DNA from: an uncultured Collinsella sp.
GTDB lineage: Bacteria; Actinomycetota; Coriobacteriia; Coriobacteriales; Coriobacteriaceae
NCBI GenBank assembly: GCA_900551205.1
Contig: URUW01000043.1
Coordinates: forward strand, 1 to 11,417
Length of the DNA: 11,417 bases
Direction of reading: 5' to 3'
Shown here: positions 5,563-11,417 of the stretch, one piece after another
How the letters are laid out: every line of letters starts with the position of its first letter
How positions within the stretch are numbered: the first letter of the stretch is position 1
The notes under the pieces: generated by a model
What the model saw: the letters and a program-made list of their open reading frames with translations, nothing else
Database searches by the model: none
Told to the model about the DNA's origin: nothing
Made by a program: the position numbers and the translations under genes

Positions 5563-6576
5563 ATGAAGCGCATCCTTCTCATCGCCACGGGCGGCACCAT
5601 CGCATCGACCGAGGACGGCAACGGCCTCTCCCCCGCCCTGACCGGTGAGGAGCTCGCCCAGAGCGTCCCCGAGATCTCGGGGCTCTGCGAGCTCGACGTG
5701 GTGCAGCCCATGAACATCGATAGCACCAATATGCGCCCGAGCGACTGGATGCGCATCCGCGACGTCATCGTCGAAGGCTATGCCGATCACGACGGCTTCG
5801 TAGTCCTTCACGGCACCGACACCATGAGCTACACCGCGGCAGCACTTTCATATCTGATCCAGGACAGCCCCAAGCCCATCGTGCTCACCGGCTCGCAAAA
5901 GCCCATGGGCAATCCCTTTACCGACGCCAAGCTCAACCTGTACCAGAGCCTGCTCTATGCGCTCGACGAGCATTCGCACGATGTTTCGATCGTGTTTGGC
6001 GGCGTAGCCATTGCCGGTACGCGCGCCCGCAAGCAGCGCACCATGAGCTTTAACGCGTTTATTAGCGTCAACTATCCGCCCATCGCCTACATCCGCAACG
6101 ACCGCATCGTGCGCAATGGGCTCCACGGCACCCACCAGAATGAGAGCCCAGTCCGTTTCTACGGCAGCATTGACCCGCGCGTATTTGTACTCAAGCTTAC
6201 GCCCGGCGTAAACCCGGGCATCCTCGACGCCCTTGCCGACAGCTACGACGCCGTGATTTTGGAGACCTTTGGCATTGGCGGTATCCCCGAGTTTGGCGAG
6301 TCCGGCGAGTCATTCCAAGAGACAATTTTCCGCTGGGTCGATTCGGGCCGTACTGTCGTTATGACCACACAGGTCCCCGAGGAGGGCCTTGACCTGGGTG
6401 TTTATGAGGTCGGCCGAGCTTACGCCGATCATCCGGGTATTTTGCGCGGCGACGATATGACCACCGAGACGCTCGTGGCCAAAACCATGTGGGCGCTCGG
6501 CCAGTCACGTGATGCGGCCGAGATTCAGCGCCTGTTCTACAGCCAAGTCAACCACGACCGCATCCCGATGGCGTAA
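5563..6576 (+). CDS. ansA: L-asparaginase, type I (cytosolic)
   Basis: The gene encodes 337 residues and hydrolyses L-asparagine to aspartate and ammonia. ATG 5563 is chosen because AGGA (5551-5554) lies upstream at normal spacing and MKRILLIATGGTIAS is the usual family start; an in-frame extension to 5365 has no ribosome site or homology. T12 in TGGTIAS is the nucleophile. HGTDTM (83-88) carries the second threonine and aspartate (T85, D86). K157 in GTRARKQRTMSF is the likely catalytic lysine. QKPMGNPFTDAKLNL is another family block. No signal peptide is present, so the enzyme is cytosolic; hence type I rather than the secreted type II. It is divergent from guaA and appears to be a single-gene unit. 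Confidence 0.93.
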   Translation: MKRILLIATGGTIASTEDGNGLSPALTGEELAQSVPEISGLCELDVVQPMNIDSTNMRPSDWMRIRDVIVEGYADHDGFVVLHGTDTMSYTAAALSYLIQDSPKPIVLTGSQKPMGNPFTDAKLNLYQSLLYALDEHSHDVSIVFGGVAIAGTRARKQRTMSFNAFISVNYPPIAYIRNDRIVRNGLHGTHQNESPVRFYGSIDPRVFVLKLTPGVNPGILDALADSYDAVILETFGIGGIPEFGESGESFQETIFRWVDSGRTVVMTTQVPEEGLDLGVYEVGRAYADHPGILRGDDMTTETLVAKTMWALGQSRDAAEIQRLFYSQVNHDRIPMA

Positions 6577-6589
6577 TTCAGTTGTCGAC

Positions 6590-6611
6590 GGGTATCCCCT
6601 ATTCGATACCC
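6590..6611. terminator. Short hairpin between convergent asparaginase and XRE genes
   Basis: GGGTATC (6590-6596) and GATACCC (6605-6611) form a 7-bp stem with an 8-nt loop in the 22-bp gap between the two stop codons, overlapping the end of the XRE gene. There is no T-run, so terminator function is uncertain. Confidence 0.35.
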
Positions 6612-6817
6612 TCGAGAAGCTCTGACACCGTCATGCCAAGTGCGGGCGCGATCTTAAATAGAACCTTGAGCGTGAAATTTGCCGTCCCATCTTCGATTCG
6701 GTCGAGGTAGGGTCGGCTGATTCCTGTCGCCACACAAAAATCAACCTTGGAGATACCAAGGTCTCTGCGTGTCTCTTCGACCCGCCTGCCAAGAATCTGT
6801 TTCGCACGTTCGTCCAT
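6599..6817 (-). CDS. Small XRE-family HTH transcriptional regulator
   Basis: The protein has 72 residues and is almost entirely a Cro/C1-type HTH domain. RRVEETRRDLGISKVDFCVA is helix 1 into helix 2. TGISRPYLDRIEDG (31-44) is the recognition helix and following turn, and TLKVLFKIAPALGMTVSELL (49-68) the closing helices. There is no extra effector domain, so it is a bare DNA-binding protein, probably dimeric. The start is ATG 6817; no Shine-Dalgarno sequence is visible, implying weak or leader-independent initiation. The 24-bp palindrome at 6847-6870, between it and the divergent gene, is its likely operator, with autorepression expected. Size and layout resemble antitoxin-type regulators, but the divergent partner does not look like a known toxin. 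Confidence 0.85.
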   Translation of the reverse strand: MDERAKQILGRRVEETRRDLGISKVDFCVATGISRPYLDRIEDGTANFTLKVLFKIAPALGMTVSELLEGIE

Positions 6818-6846
6818 GCAGACGAGTTTGAAATGGAGCCGAATAT

Positions 6847-6870
6847 AAACGTAAACTATAGTTTACGTTT
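6847..6870. promoter_or_regulatory. Perfect 24-bp palindrome in the divergent promoter region
   Basis: The left half is AAACGTAAACTA (6847-6858) and the right half is its exact reverse complement TAGTTTACGTTT (6859-6870). The centre ACTATAGT gives TATAGT as a possible -10 on both strands, so a bound repressor would block both divergent genes. It begins 30 nt upstream of the XRE start codon and ends 23 nt upstream of the plus-strand gene. Confidence 0.8.
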
Positions 6871-6893
6871 TGCCGAATACACAGGAGTTTTCT

Positions 6894-7283
6894 ATGTCGG
6901 GTTCTTCGGTCCGCATGTACCGAGCCACGCTTCGCACAAACAGCGCACCGCCCAAGCTCGTCGTCGTTGAAGCAGAATGTCTTTCGCCCGATGAGCGCAC
7001 AGCATTCGCATTGCTATCAAGTCGAGTCGCCGCTGTTCTGGTCCCTTGCCCGGCGCAAGGTGAACTTGCCATCCAATGCCAAGCGCACAGTTGCTCGCTC
7101 AATCAGGCTGCCGTAATCGCAACCAGTCAACGCGGCCTGCCGCTCCTTTTAGAAGCCGGTATCGCGCTCTGCCTCCGCGGTGCCGGATACGAAAACGAGG
7201 CCGCCGCCGATGTAGTCTTTCAACCACGATCGAGCGGCGGCCTCGCAGCAGCCATCGAATATGCTTGCAGGCTCGTTGCCTAA
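6894..7283 (+). CDS. Small protein resembling a P-type ATPase/HAD C-terminal fragment
   Basis: The protein has 129 residues. ATG 6894 is chosen because AGGAG (6883-6887) lies 6 nt upstream; a TTG at 6870 is also in frame but lacks a ribosome site and lies in the palindrome. The second half reads AAVIATSQRGLPLLLEAGIA, then LCLRGAGYENEAAADVVFQP and GGLAAAIEYA. This follows the order of the P-type ATPase hinge (TGDGVNDAPAL..ADIGIAMG..GT..A..AADIVL..ddf..I..AI), but GDGxND has become ATSQRGLP. The catalytic acids are absent, so ATPase or phosphatase activity is not expected. The first half, SVRMYRATLRTNSAPPKLVV onward, has a plausible alpha/beta pattern but no motif I can name. No membrane segment is seen. 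It could be a regulatory or decayed stand-alone domain; function is unknown. Confidence 0.6.
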   Translation: MSGSSVRMYRATLRTNSAPPKLVVVEAECLSPDERTAFALLSSRVAAVLVPCPAQGELAIQCQAHSCSLNQAAVIATSQRGLPLLLEAGIALCLRGAGYENEAAADVVFQPRSSGGLAAAIEYACRLVA

Positions 7284-7292
7284 AGGCGCAAG

Positions 7293-7676
7293 CTAAAAGC
7301 CCAGGCCAAAGCCCATACCGGTAATCGCCGAATACATAAAGTAGACGTTGATTACGTTGAGAAACACACCCGTGATGCAGCCGTTTCGCAGGTAGCGCTC
7401 GCACACGATGCGCGCCATGGCGGCGGATTCCTCATTGTTCTTTGCCTGGCGTCCCGCCGTAAAGTACGTCGCCACGCTCAGCAGCAAGTTGAGCACCGGC
7501 AGCGCCAGCAACTCGTAGCTCTTGCCCCAGCGCGTCGCCTCGCCGGCAGCATTAAACTTTGTTGCTACCTCGGGACCAATGTTGGGGATAACACACGCTG
7601 CGACCACCAGCGGAATCACCGCAAGTACGAGCAGCGCAATACCCATGTAGCCAGCTTTTTTGCCATATTTAAACAT
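7293..7676 (-). CDS. DUF1648-family membrane protein
   Basis: The protein has 127 residues. Three membrane segments are visible at about 9-30 (AYMGIALL-like start through VVAACVI), 55-74 and 98-118. Between the first two lies VATKFNAAGEATRWGKS (38-53), the hallmark of DUF1648, a domain also found at the N-terminus of SdpI-type immunity proteins. The long C-terminal SdpI part is missing. The start ATG 7676 has AAGGA about 11 nt upstream overlapping the ychF TAA stop, so it is probably translated from the ychF transcript. Its role is unknown; envelope stress or bacteriocin immunity is speculation from the family. Confidence 0.75.
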   Translation of the reverse strand: MFKYGKKAGYMGIALLVLAVIPLVVAACVIPNIGPEVATKFNAAGEATRWGKSYELLALPVLNLLLSVATYFTAGRQAKNNEESAAMARIVCERYLRNGCITGVFLNVINVYFMYSAITGMGFGLGF

Positions 7677-7687
7677 ATGCGTCGTCC

Positions 7688-8764
7688 TTATACGTTAAAG
7701 CGGAAGTGCACGACGTCGCCATCGGCCATGACATAGTCCTTGCCCTCAATACGCAGCTTGCCGGCAGCCTTGGCGCCCTGCTCGCCACCGAGCTCGATGT
7801 AGTCGTCGTAGCCAATGACCTCGGCCTTAATAAAGCCGCGCTCAAAGTCGGTGTGGATGACACCGGCGGCCTGCGGGGCGGTCGCGCCCTGACGCACCGT
7901 CCAGGCCTTGACCTCCATCTCGCCAGCCGTAAAGAACGACTGCAGGCCAAGCAGCTTGTAGGCGGCCTGCGCGAGCACGTCCAGACCGGGCTGCTCCAGG
8001 TCCAGGCTCTCCAGGTAGTCGGCGGCGTCCTCGGGATCGAGCTCGGAAAGCTCGGCCTCGATTTTGGCGCAGATGGGCAACGGCTTGACACCGTCGATGG
8101 GCGCCAGGTCCTCGTTGAGCATATCCTCGTCTACGTTGGCCACATACAGAATGGGCTTCATGGTGAGCAAGAACAGGCCCTTGGCAGCGGCGCGCTCCTC
8201 GTCGGTCATCTCCATGGATGCGGCGCGCTTGCCCTCGTTGAGCCAGGCAAGCAGACGCTTGGCCACCTCGAACTTGGGCATGAGCTCCTTGTCGCGCTTG
8301 GCCTCCTTCTCGAGCTTGGGCAGCTGCTTCTCGAGCGTGCCCATGTCGGCCAAGATGAGCTCGGTCATGATAGTGTCGGCATCGCCGGCGGGATCGACGA
8401 ACTCGCCCGTGCGGCCCACCTCGCGCATAACGTTGGGGTCCTTAAAGTAGCGCACGACCTCGCAGATGGCGTCGGTCTCGCGGATGTTTGCCAAGAACTG
8501 GTTGCCCAAGCCCTCGCCCTCGTTGGCACCCTTCACCAGGCCCGCGATGTCGACAAACTCGACCGTAGCCGGCACAATGCGGCCCGGGTTGACGATATCG
8601 GCGAGCTTTTGCAGGCGGTTATCGGGCACATCGACGATACCCACGTTGGGGTCGATCGTGGCAAACGGGTAGTTGGCGGCAAGGCCGGTTTTTTTGGTAA
8701 GCGCGGTGAACAGCGTCGACTTGCCCACGTTGGGCAGGCCCACGATACCGATGGAAAGGGACAC
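7688..8764 (-). CDS. ychF: YchF/OLA1-family redox- and ribosome-linked ATPase
   Basis: The protein has 358 residues. A GTG start at 8764-8762 is chosen because AAAGGAG lies 5 nt upstream and the product then begins MSLSIGIVGLPNVGKST, as YchF does; an in-frame ATG at 8800 would add 12 atypical residues. GLPNVGKST (9-17) is the P-loop, NYPFATIDPNVG the switch I region and VDIAGLVKGANEGEGLGNQF the G3 region. YVANVDED replaces the usual GTPase NKxD, consistent with the ATP preference of this family. The C-terminal TGS domain contains GVIHTDFERGFIKAEVIGYD and ends DGDVVHFRFNV. Length matches the family (about 363). The DUF1648 gene follows 11 nt after the stop. TATACT (8807-8802) is a possible -10. 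Confidence 0.96.
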   Translation of the reverse strand: MSLSIGIVGLPNVGKSTLFTALTKKTGLAANYPFATIDPNVGIVDVPDNRLQKLADIVNPGRIVPATVEFVDIAGLVKGANEGEGLGNQFLANIRETDAICEVVRYFKDPNVMREVGRTGEFVDPAGDADTIMTELILADMGTLEKQLPKLEKEAKRDKELMPKFEVAKRLLAWLNEGKRAASMEMTDEERAAAKGLFLLTMKPILYVANVDEDMLNEDLAPIDGVKPLPICAKIEAELSELDPEDAADYLESLDLEQPGLDVLAQAAYKLLGLQSFFTAGEMEVKAWTVRQGATAPQAAGVIHTDFERGFIKAEVIGYDDYIELGGEQGAKAAGKLRIEGKDYVMADGDVVHFRFNV

Positions 8765-8807
8765 GACAGCTCCTTTTGGTACAGGTACTTCAAACTGCAT
8801 AAGTATA

Positions 8808-8851
8808 GCGCCGCCGCAGCATCCAGGCGAACCCGGACGCCACGGCGGCGC
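8808..8851. repeat. Nested inverted repeat between the ferredoxin and ychF genes
   Basis: GCGCCGCCG (8808-8816) and CGGCGGCGC (8843-8851) are exact 9-bp complements, with GGCG/CGCC (8826-8829 and 8838-8841) nested inside. It lies 28 nt after the ferredoxin stop on the minus strand. No U-tract follows; instead TATACT, a possible ychF -10, is adjacent. It may be a weak terminator or attenuating structure. Confidence 0.4.
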
Positions 8852-8878
8852 AAATGAAGCAGAGATTGGGGTCGCCAG

Positions 8879-10132
8879 CTAGTCCGCGAGCTTTTCCACC
8901 TGGTCGAGCATCTTGTCGAGCTTGGCCTTTGCCTCGGCCTTGGCCTTCATCGCCTCTTCGTGGGCCTTGGCCTTCTGGGCAGCCTTTTCCTCGGCCTCGG
9001 GGTCGACGACAACCAGATTGGACGCGTCGTGTTGAACCAGCTTGAGCGCATGCTCGGGACAAACCTTGACACAGGCGCCACAGCCTAAACAATACGTGGA
9101 CTCCAACGCAAAGCGGCCGCTTCCCACCAAATCGCAGGCAAACGTGGGGCACACGTTGACGCACTCGCCGCACGACGTGCACTTGTCAAAATCGCATTCC
9201 GGCGTGCTCACCTGCATGTTCTGGGCAAGCTCGGGATGGTTCTGCAGTGTCGAGAGCACCAGCTGCCGCCCGTGCGTGAGCGAACGGCGACGCTTGGTCG
9301 TCGTGGTGCCGCACATGGTGTTGAGCGTGCGCTCCAGCTGGGTAATCTGATGACGATGGGCTTTGAGCTTCTGCGTCACCGAGGCCAGCGCCGCCGTCGC
9401 CGGGTTGAGCTTGGTCACTGTCAGGCCCGTCGTGCGAGCGATCTTTTCCATGTACTCCTTGCGCTCGTACTCGCGAAGCTTATGGCACTTGAGGCTCTTG
9501 GGGTCGACCTCCAGGCCCATACCCGTGCCAGACCACTCCTCGGCCTTCGCAATCGCCTCGCCCAGAATGTCCTCACCACCGGTGTTGCGGCATTTATCGC
9601 ACACGCCCAACGGCAGGTACACGCTCACGTTGGGATAGTCGGCCAGCACCGAGAACCAGGTCTCGGCCGTAATATCGCCCACGCAGGCAACGACGACCTC
9701 GTTTTCGCGCGGCATGCGCTTAAGGGCACGCGTGCAGGTAACGTAGGCAGTCTCGTGGCTCGTAGCAGCAGAGACGATATCGTCATACAGGTTTTTGGGC
9801 GCCAGGCGCGGCGAGATGATCGCCTCGGTCGGACAGGCAGCGGCGCACAGGCCGCACTTGCGACAGGAGTCGAGGATCTCAATGGCGTCTTCCTCGACCT
9901 CGATAGCGTTGACCGGGCACACGTCCATGCACGCGGTGCAGCCGCTCTTTTCGTTTTTGCAGGTCAGGCACGGAATGGTATTGCCGCGCGGGCGCTCCTT
10001 GTAGTCGGCAGGATTCCACTGCGGCGCTGACGGATCGAGTGCATCGGTCACACCGCCAAGCGGGTTTTTAAGAAAGTCGAAACCCTTACTGATCTCGATA
10101 ATGTCATCAAACAGATCGTGTTCCTGCGCCAT
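8879..10132 (-). CDS. Polyferredoxin-like 4Fe-4S protein with four cluster motifs
   Basis: The protein has 417 residues. ATG 10132 (MAQEHDLFDDIIEISKGF) is chosen because GGGAGGGG lies upstream; an in-frame ATG at 10192 lacks a ribosome site. Cysteines fall in two pairs of 4Fe-4S motifs: N-terminal CLTC..GCTACMDVCP (55-73) and CRKCGLCAAACP (90-101), and C-terminal CTSCGECVNVCP (318-329) and CLGCGACVKVCP (348-359). The middle (130-300) has further cysteines C133, C150, C178, C181 and C216, with VTCTRALKRMP and PLGVCDKCRN, that may bind another cluster or link to a partner. Residues 378-417 are a charged Ala/Lys/Glu coiled tail. There is no signal peptide or membrane segment, so it is a cytosolic electron carrier. 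No hydrogenase or dehydrogenase subunit lies beside it, so its partner is unknown. Confidence 0.85.
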   Translation of the reverse strand: MAQEHDLFDDIIEISKGFDFLKNPLGGVTDALDPSAPQWNPADYKERPRGNTIPCLTCKNEKSGCTACMDVCPVNAIEVEEDAIEILDSCRKCGLCAAACPTEAIISPRLAPKNLYDDIVSAATSHETAYVTCTRALKRMPRENEVVVACVGDITAETWFSVLADYPNVSVYLPLGVCDKCRNTGGEDILGEAIAKAEEWSGTGMGLEVDPKSLKCHKLREYERKEYMEKIARTTGLTVTKLNPATAALASVTQKLKAHRHQITQLERTLNTMCGTTTTKRRRSLTHGRQLVLSTLQNHPELAQNMQVSTPECDFDKCTSCGECVNVCPTFACDLVGSGRFALESTYCLGCGACVKVCPEHALKLVQHDASNLVVVDPEAEEKAAQKAKAHEEAMKAKAEAKAKLDKMLDQVEKLAD

Positions 10133-10282
10133 GCGCGGCCCCTCCCTGAGCAGTGCAAACAAGCAAGAGATAATGATACGCCATCGGCTCACGCCTCGGG
10201 CAAATTACACGCGGCGCATCTTTGCGGCAAATAGCCTATGCCCATCGCCGCCTCGATTGCACAAGGTCAATCAAGCGCCAAG

Positions 10283-11350
10283 CTATGCCTCGCACATGAG
10301 CTGCACGAGCTTCTGTTTGGTCACCTTGGTCTGCTCGTTGGCCATGTTGCGCTCGTTTCTAAAGACCGCATTTGCAACACCCTGCAGATCGGTATCGGAA
10401 ATCTCACCAAGGCCCAGCTCCTCGAGCGTGGTCGGCAGACCGACGCGCTGGCAAAACTCGAGCACCTGATCAAGCTCGGGCGCACGCTCCAGGCGCAGCT
10501 GCACCACCAGGCCAAATGCCACGGCCTCGCCATGCATGGCCCTGCACTCGGGCAGAATCGTCAGACCGTTGGCGATGGCATGCGCCAACGCCAAGCCACC
10601 GCTCTCAAAGCCGACGCCCGAGAGCAGAATATTGCACTCGATCAGGCGCTCAACTGCCGGCGATGTACGGCCCTTTTTGAGATCGCGCTTGGCAGCGACG
10701 CCGCACTCCATGAGTGTGTCATAGCAGGCACGTGCCGCGACCAGAGCCAAGTGCCCCGGCGCGCCACCGTGCTCGTTGGTGCCGCGCACCGCGGCGCACG
10801 AACGCGCCTCGAAGTACGTTGCCAGCGCGTCGCCCATGCCAGCGACCGTCATACGCAGTGGGGCCGCCGCGACCACGTTGGTATCGACCACGACCAGGTC
10901 TGGATTCTTCTCGAGCATCAGGTAGCGGTCGAACGACCCGTCCTCGTGATACAGCACCGAAATCGCGCTGCACGGACCGTCCATCGAAGCCGCCGTGGGG
11001 CATACGCACAACGGCAACTCGGCATAAAACGCAACGGCCTTGGCGATATCGAGCATCTTTCCACCGCCAATACCCACCACCATGTCGCAATACTCTGCCT
11101 GGGCTTCCTTAGCCATTTCGACAACGGCCTCTTCCGTACACGGACCGTCATAAATCTTAAAGAACGGCTCGCTTAGATCTTCATCCAGAAATCCATCGAC
11201 GATCTGTCTGCACAGCCGATCCTCGGTGCCCTGGTCAAACAAGACATAGGCAGCGCAGCCCAACCATGACAAATACCTGCCCTGACGCGAAAGTTCGCCC
11301 GACCCCTGAACATACCGGCCGGGACCGCCATAAACCATAGGAAGCGCCAT
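10283..11350 (-). CDS. gldA: Glycerol dehydrogenase family (iron/zinc-containing alcohol dehydrogenase)
   Basis: The protein has 355 residues. The family oxidises glycerol to dihydroxyacetone with NAD+ in the cytosol. VVGIGGGKMLDIAKAVA (91-107) is the NAD-binding glycine turn and CPTAASMDGPCSAISVLY (117-134) the conserved PT-A-S-D-PCS block. The predicted metal ligands are D174 (GMGDALATYFEA), H257 (LAHAIANGL) and H273 (AMHGEAVAFG), spaced as in characterised GldA enzymes. The start ATG 11350 gives the usual opening ending PGRYVQGSGEL; the ribosome site is weak (AAGGG about 12 nt upstream). The C-terminal tail after 320 (RNERNMANEQTKVTKQKLVQ) is family-like. Related family members use other diols or hydroxy compounds, so the exact substrate is uncertain. 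An inverted repeat lies upstream. Confidence 0.9.
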   Translation of the reverse strand: MALPMVYGGPGRYVQGSGELSRQGRYLSWLGCAAYVLFDQGTEDRLCRQIVDGFLDEDLSEPFFKIYDGPCTEEAVVEMAKEAQAEYCDMVVGIGGGKMLDIAKAVAFYAELPLCVCPTAASMDGPCSAISVLYHEDGSFDRYLMLEKNPDLVVVDTNVVAAAPLRMTVAGMGDALATYFEARSCAAVRGTNEHGGAPGHLALVAARACYDTLMECGVAAKRDLKKGRTSPAVERLIECNILLSGVGFESGGLALAHAIANGLTILPECRAMHGEAVAFGLVVQLRLERAPELDQVLEFCQRVGLPTTLEELGLGEISDTDLQGVANAVFRNERNMANEQTKVTKQKLVQLMCEA

Positions 11351-11379
11351 ACGAGAATCCGCCCTTCATCAAACAACGA

Positions 11380-11412
11380 TTGGTGCAAAGCAACCTGACC
11401 CCCTTGCACCAA
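11380..11412 (-). promoter_or_regulatory. 9-bp inverted repeat upstream of gldA, candidate operator
   Basis: TTGGTGCAA (11380-11388) and TTGCACCAA (11404-11412) are exact complements with a 15-nt spacer, 30-62 nt upstream of the gldA start. The 24-nt centre-to-centre distance is a little over two helical turns, fitting a dimeric regulator. The window ends five bases later, so the promoter cannot be placed with confidence. Confidence 0.45.
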
Positions 11413-11417
11413 CTTGG

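Noticed and set aside
7706..8857. 383-codon plus-strand open frame opposite ychF
   Set aside because: Antisense shadow of ychF, with the same biased composition and no recognisable domain.
9236..10030. 264-codon plus-strand open frame opposite the ferredoxin gene
   Set aside because: Opposite strand of a cysteine-motif protein that is certain; rich in Arg, His, Leu and Ala, with no motif.
10238..11176. 312-codon plus-strand open frame opposite gldA
   Set aside because: GldA has all its metal-binding and NAD motifs on the other strand; this frame has none.

Overview
The window looks like a stretch of a high-GC actinobacterial chromosome, most likely a gut Coriobacteriia such as Collinsella. 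This is inferred from base composition, the GuaA, YchF, GldA and polyferredoxin sequences, and overall style; it is not proven. It has two parts: an accessory, defence-island-like left end (about 1-3000) and an ordinary housekeeping/metabolic right part (about 3050-11417).

Left part. On the minus strand is an AbiE-type (type IV) toxin-antitoxin operon. The AbiEi antitoxin gene (264-875) is a pseudogene with two in-frame stops and two frameshifts. The AbiEii nucleotidyltransferase toxin gene (1-267, cut by the window edge) starts in an ATGA overlap with it. A perfect 12-bp inverted repeat over the antitoxin start (875-911) is a likely autoregulatory operator. About 800 bp of mostly non-coding sequence follows (912-1719), with scattered repeats, an intrinsic terminator facing the minus strand and a 57-nt imperfect dyad. 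Next, on the plus strand, is an intact Abi_2 (AbiD/AbiF-type) gene (1720-2682) with a HEPN RNase R-x4-H motif.

Directly after it are two tandem copies of a roughly 60-nt putative small RNA. Each has its own promoter-like hexamers, a small AAACC/GGTTT hairpin, a conserved GGGCGG.../...CTGCCC stem and a T-run. The first copy's promoter lies in the last codons of the abi gene. A HEPN Abi protein plus tandem structured small RNAs resembles an RNA-based toxin-antitoxin or abortive-infection system, and is the most interesting feature here.

Right part. A YjdF-family gene (3188-3607) has a roughly 120-nt structured leader that may be a yjdF-type riboswitch. It converges on guaA (minus, GMP synthase). 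Divergent from guaA is a cytosolic type I L-asparaginase (plus). Next come a small XRE regulator (minus) and a divergent small protein that looks like a P-type ATPase/HAD C-terminal fragment without its catalytic acids (plus). They share a perfect 24-bp palindrome. The rest is minus strand: ychF followed closely by a DUF1648 membrane protein, a four-cluster ferredoxin-like protein, and a glycerol-dehydrogenase-family gene with an inverted repeat upstream. The long plus-strand frames opposite guaA, ychF, the ferredoxin and gldA are taken to be high-GC antisense shadows.
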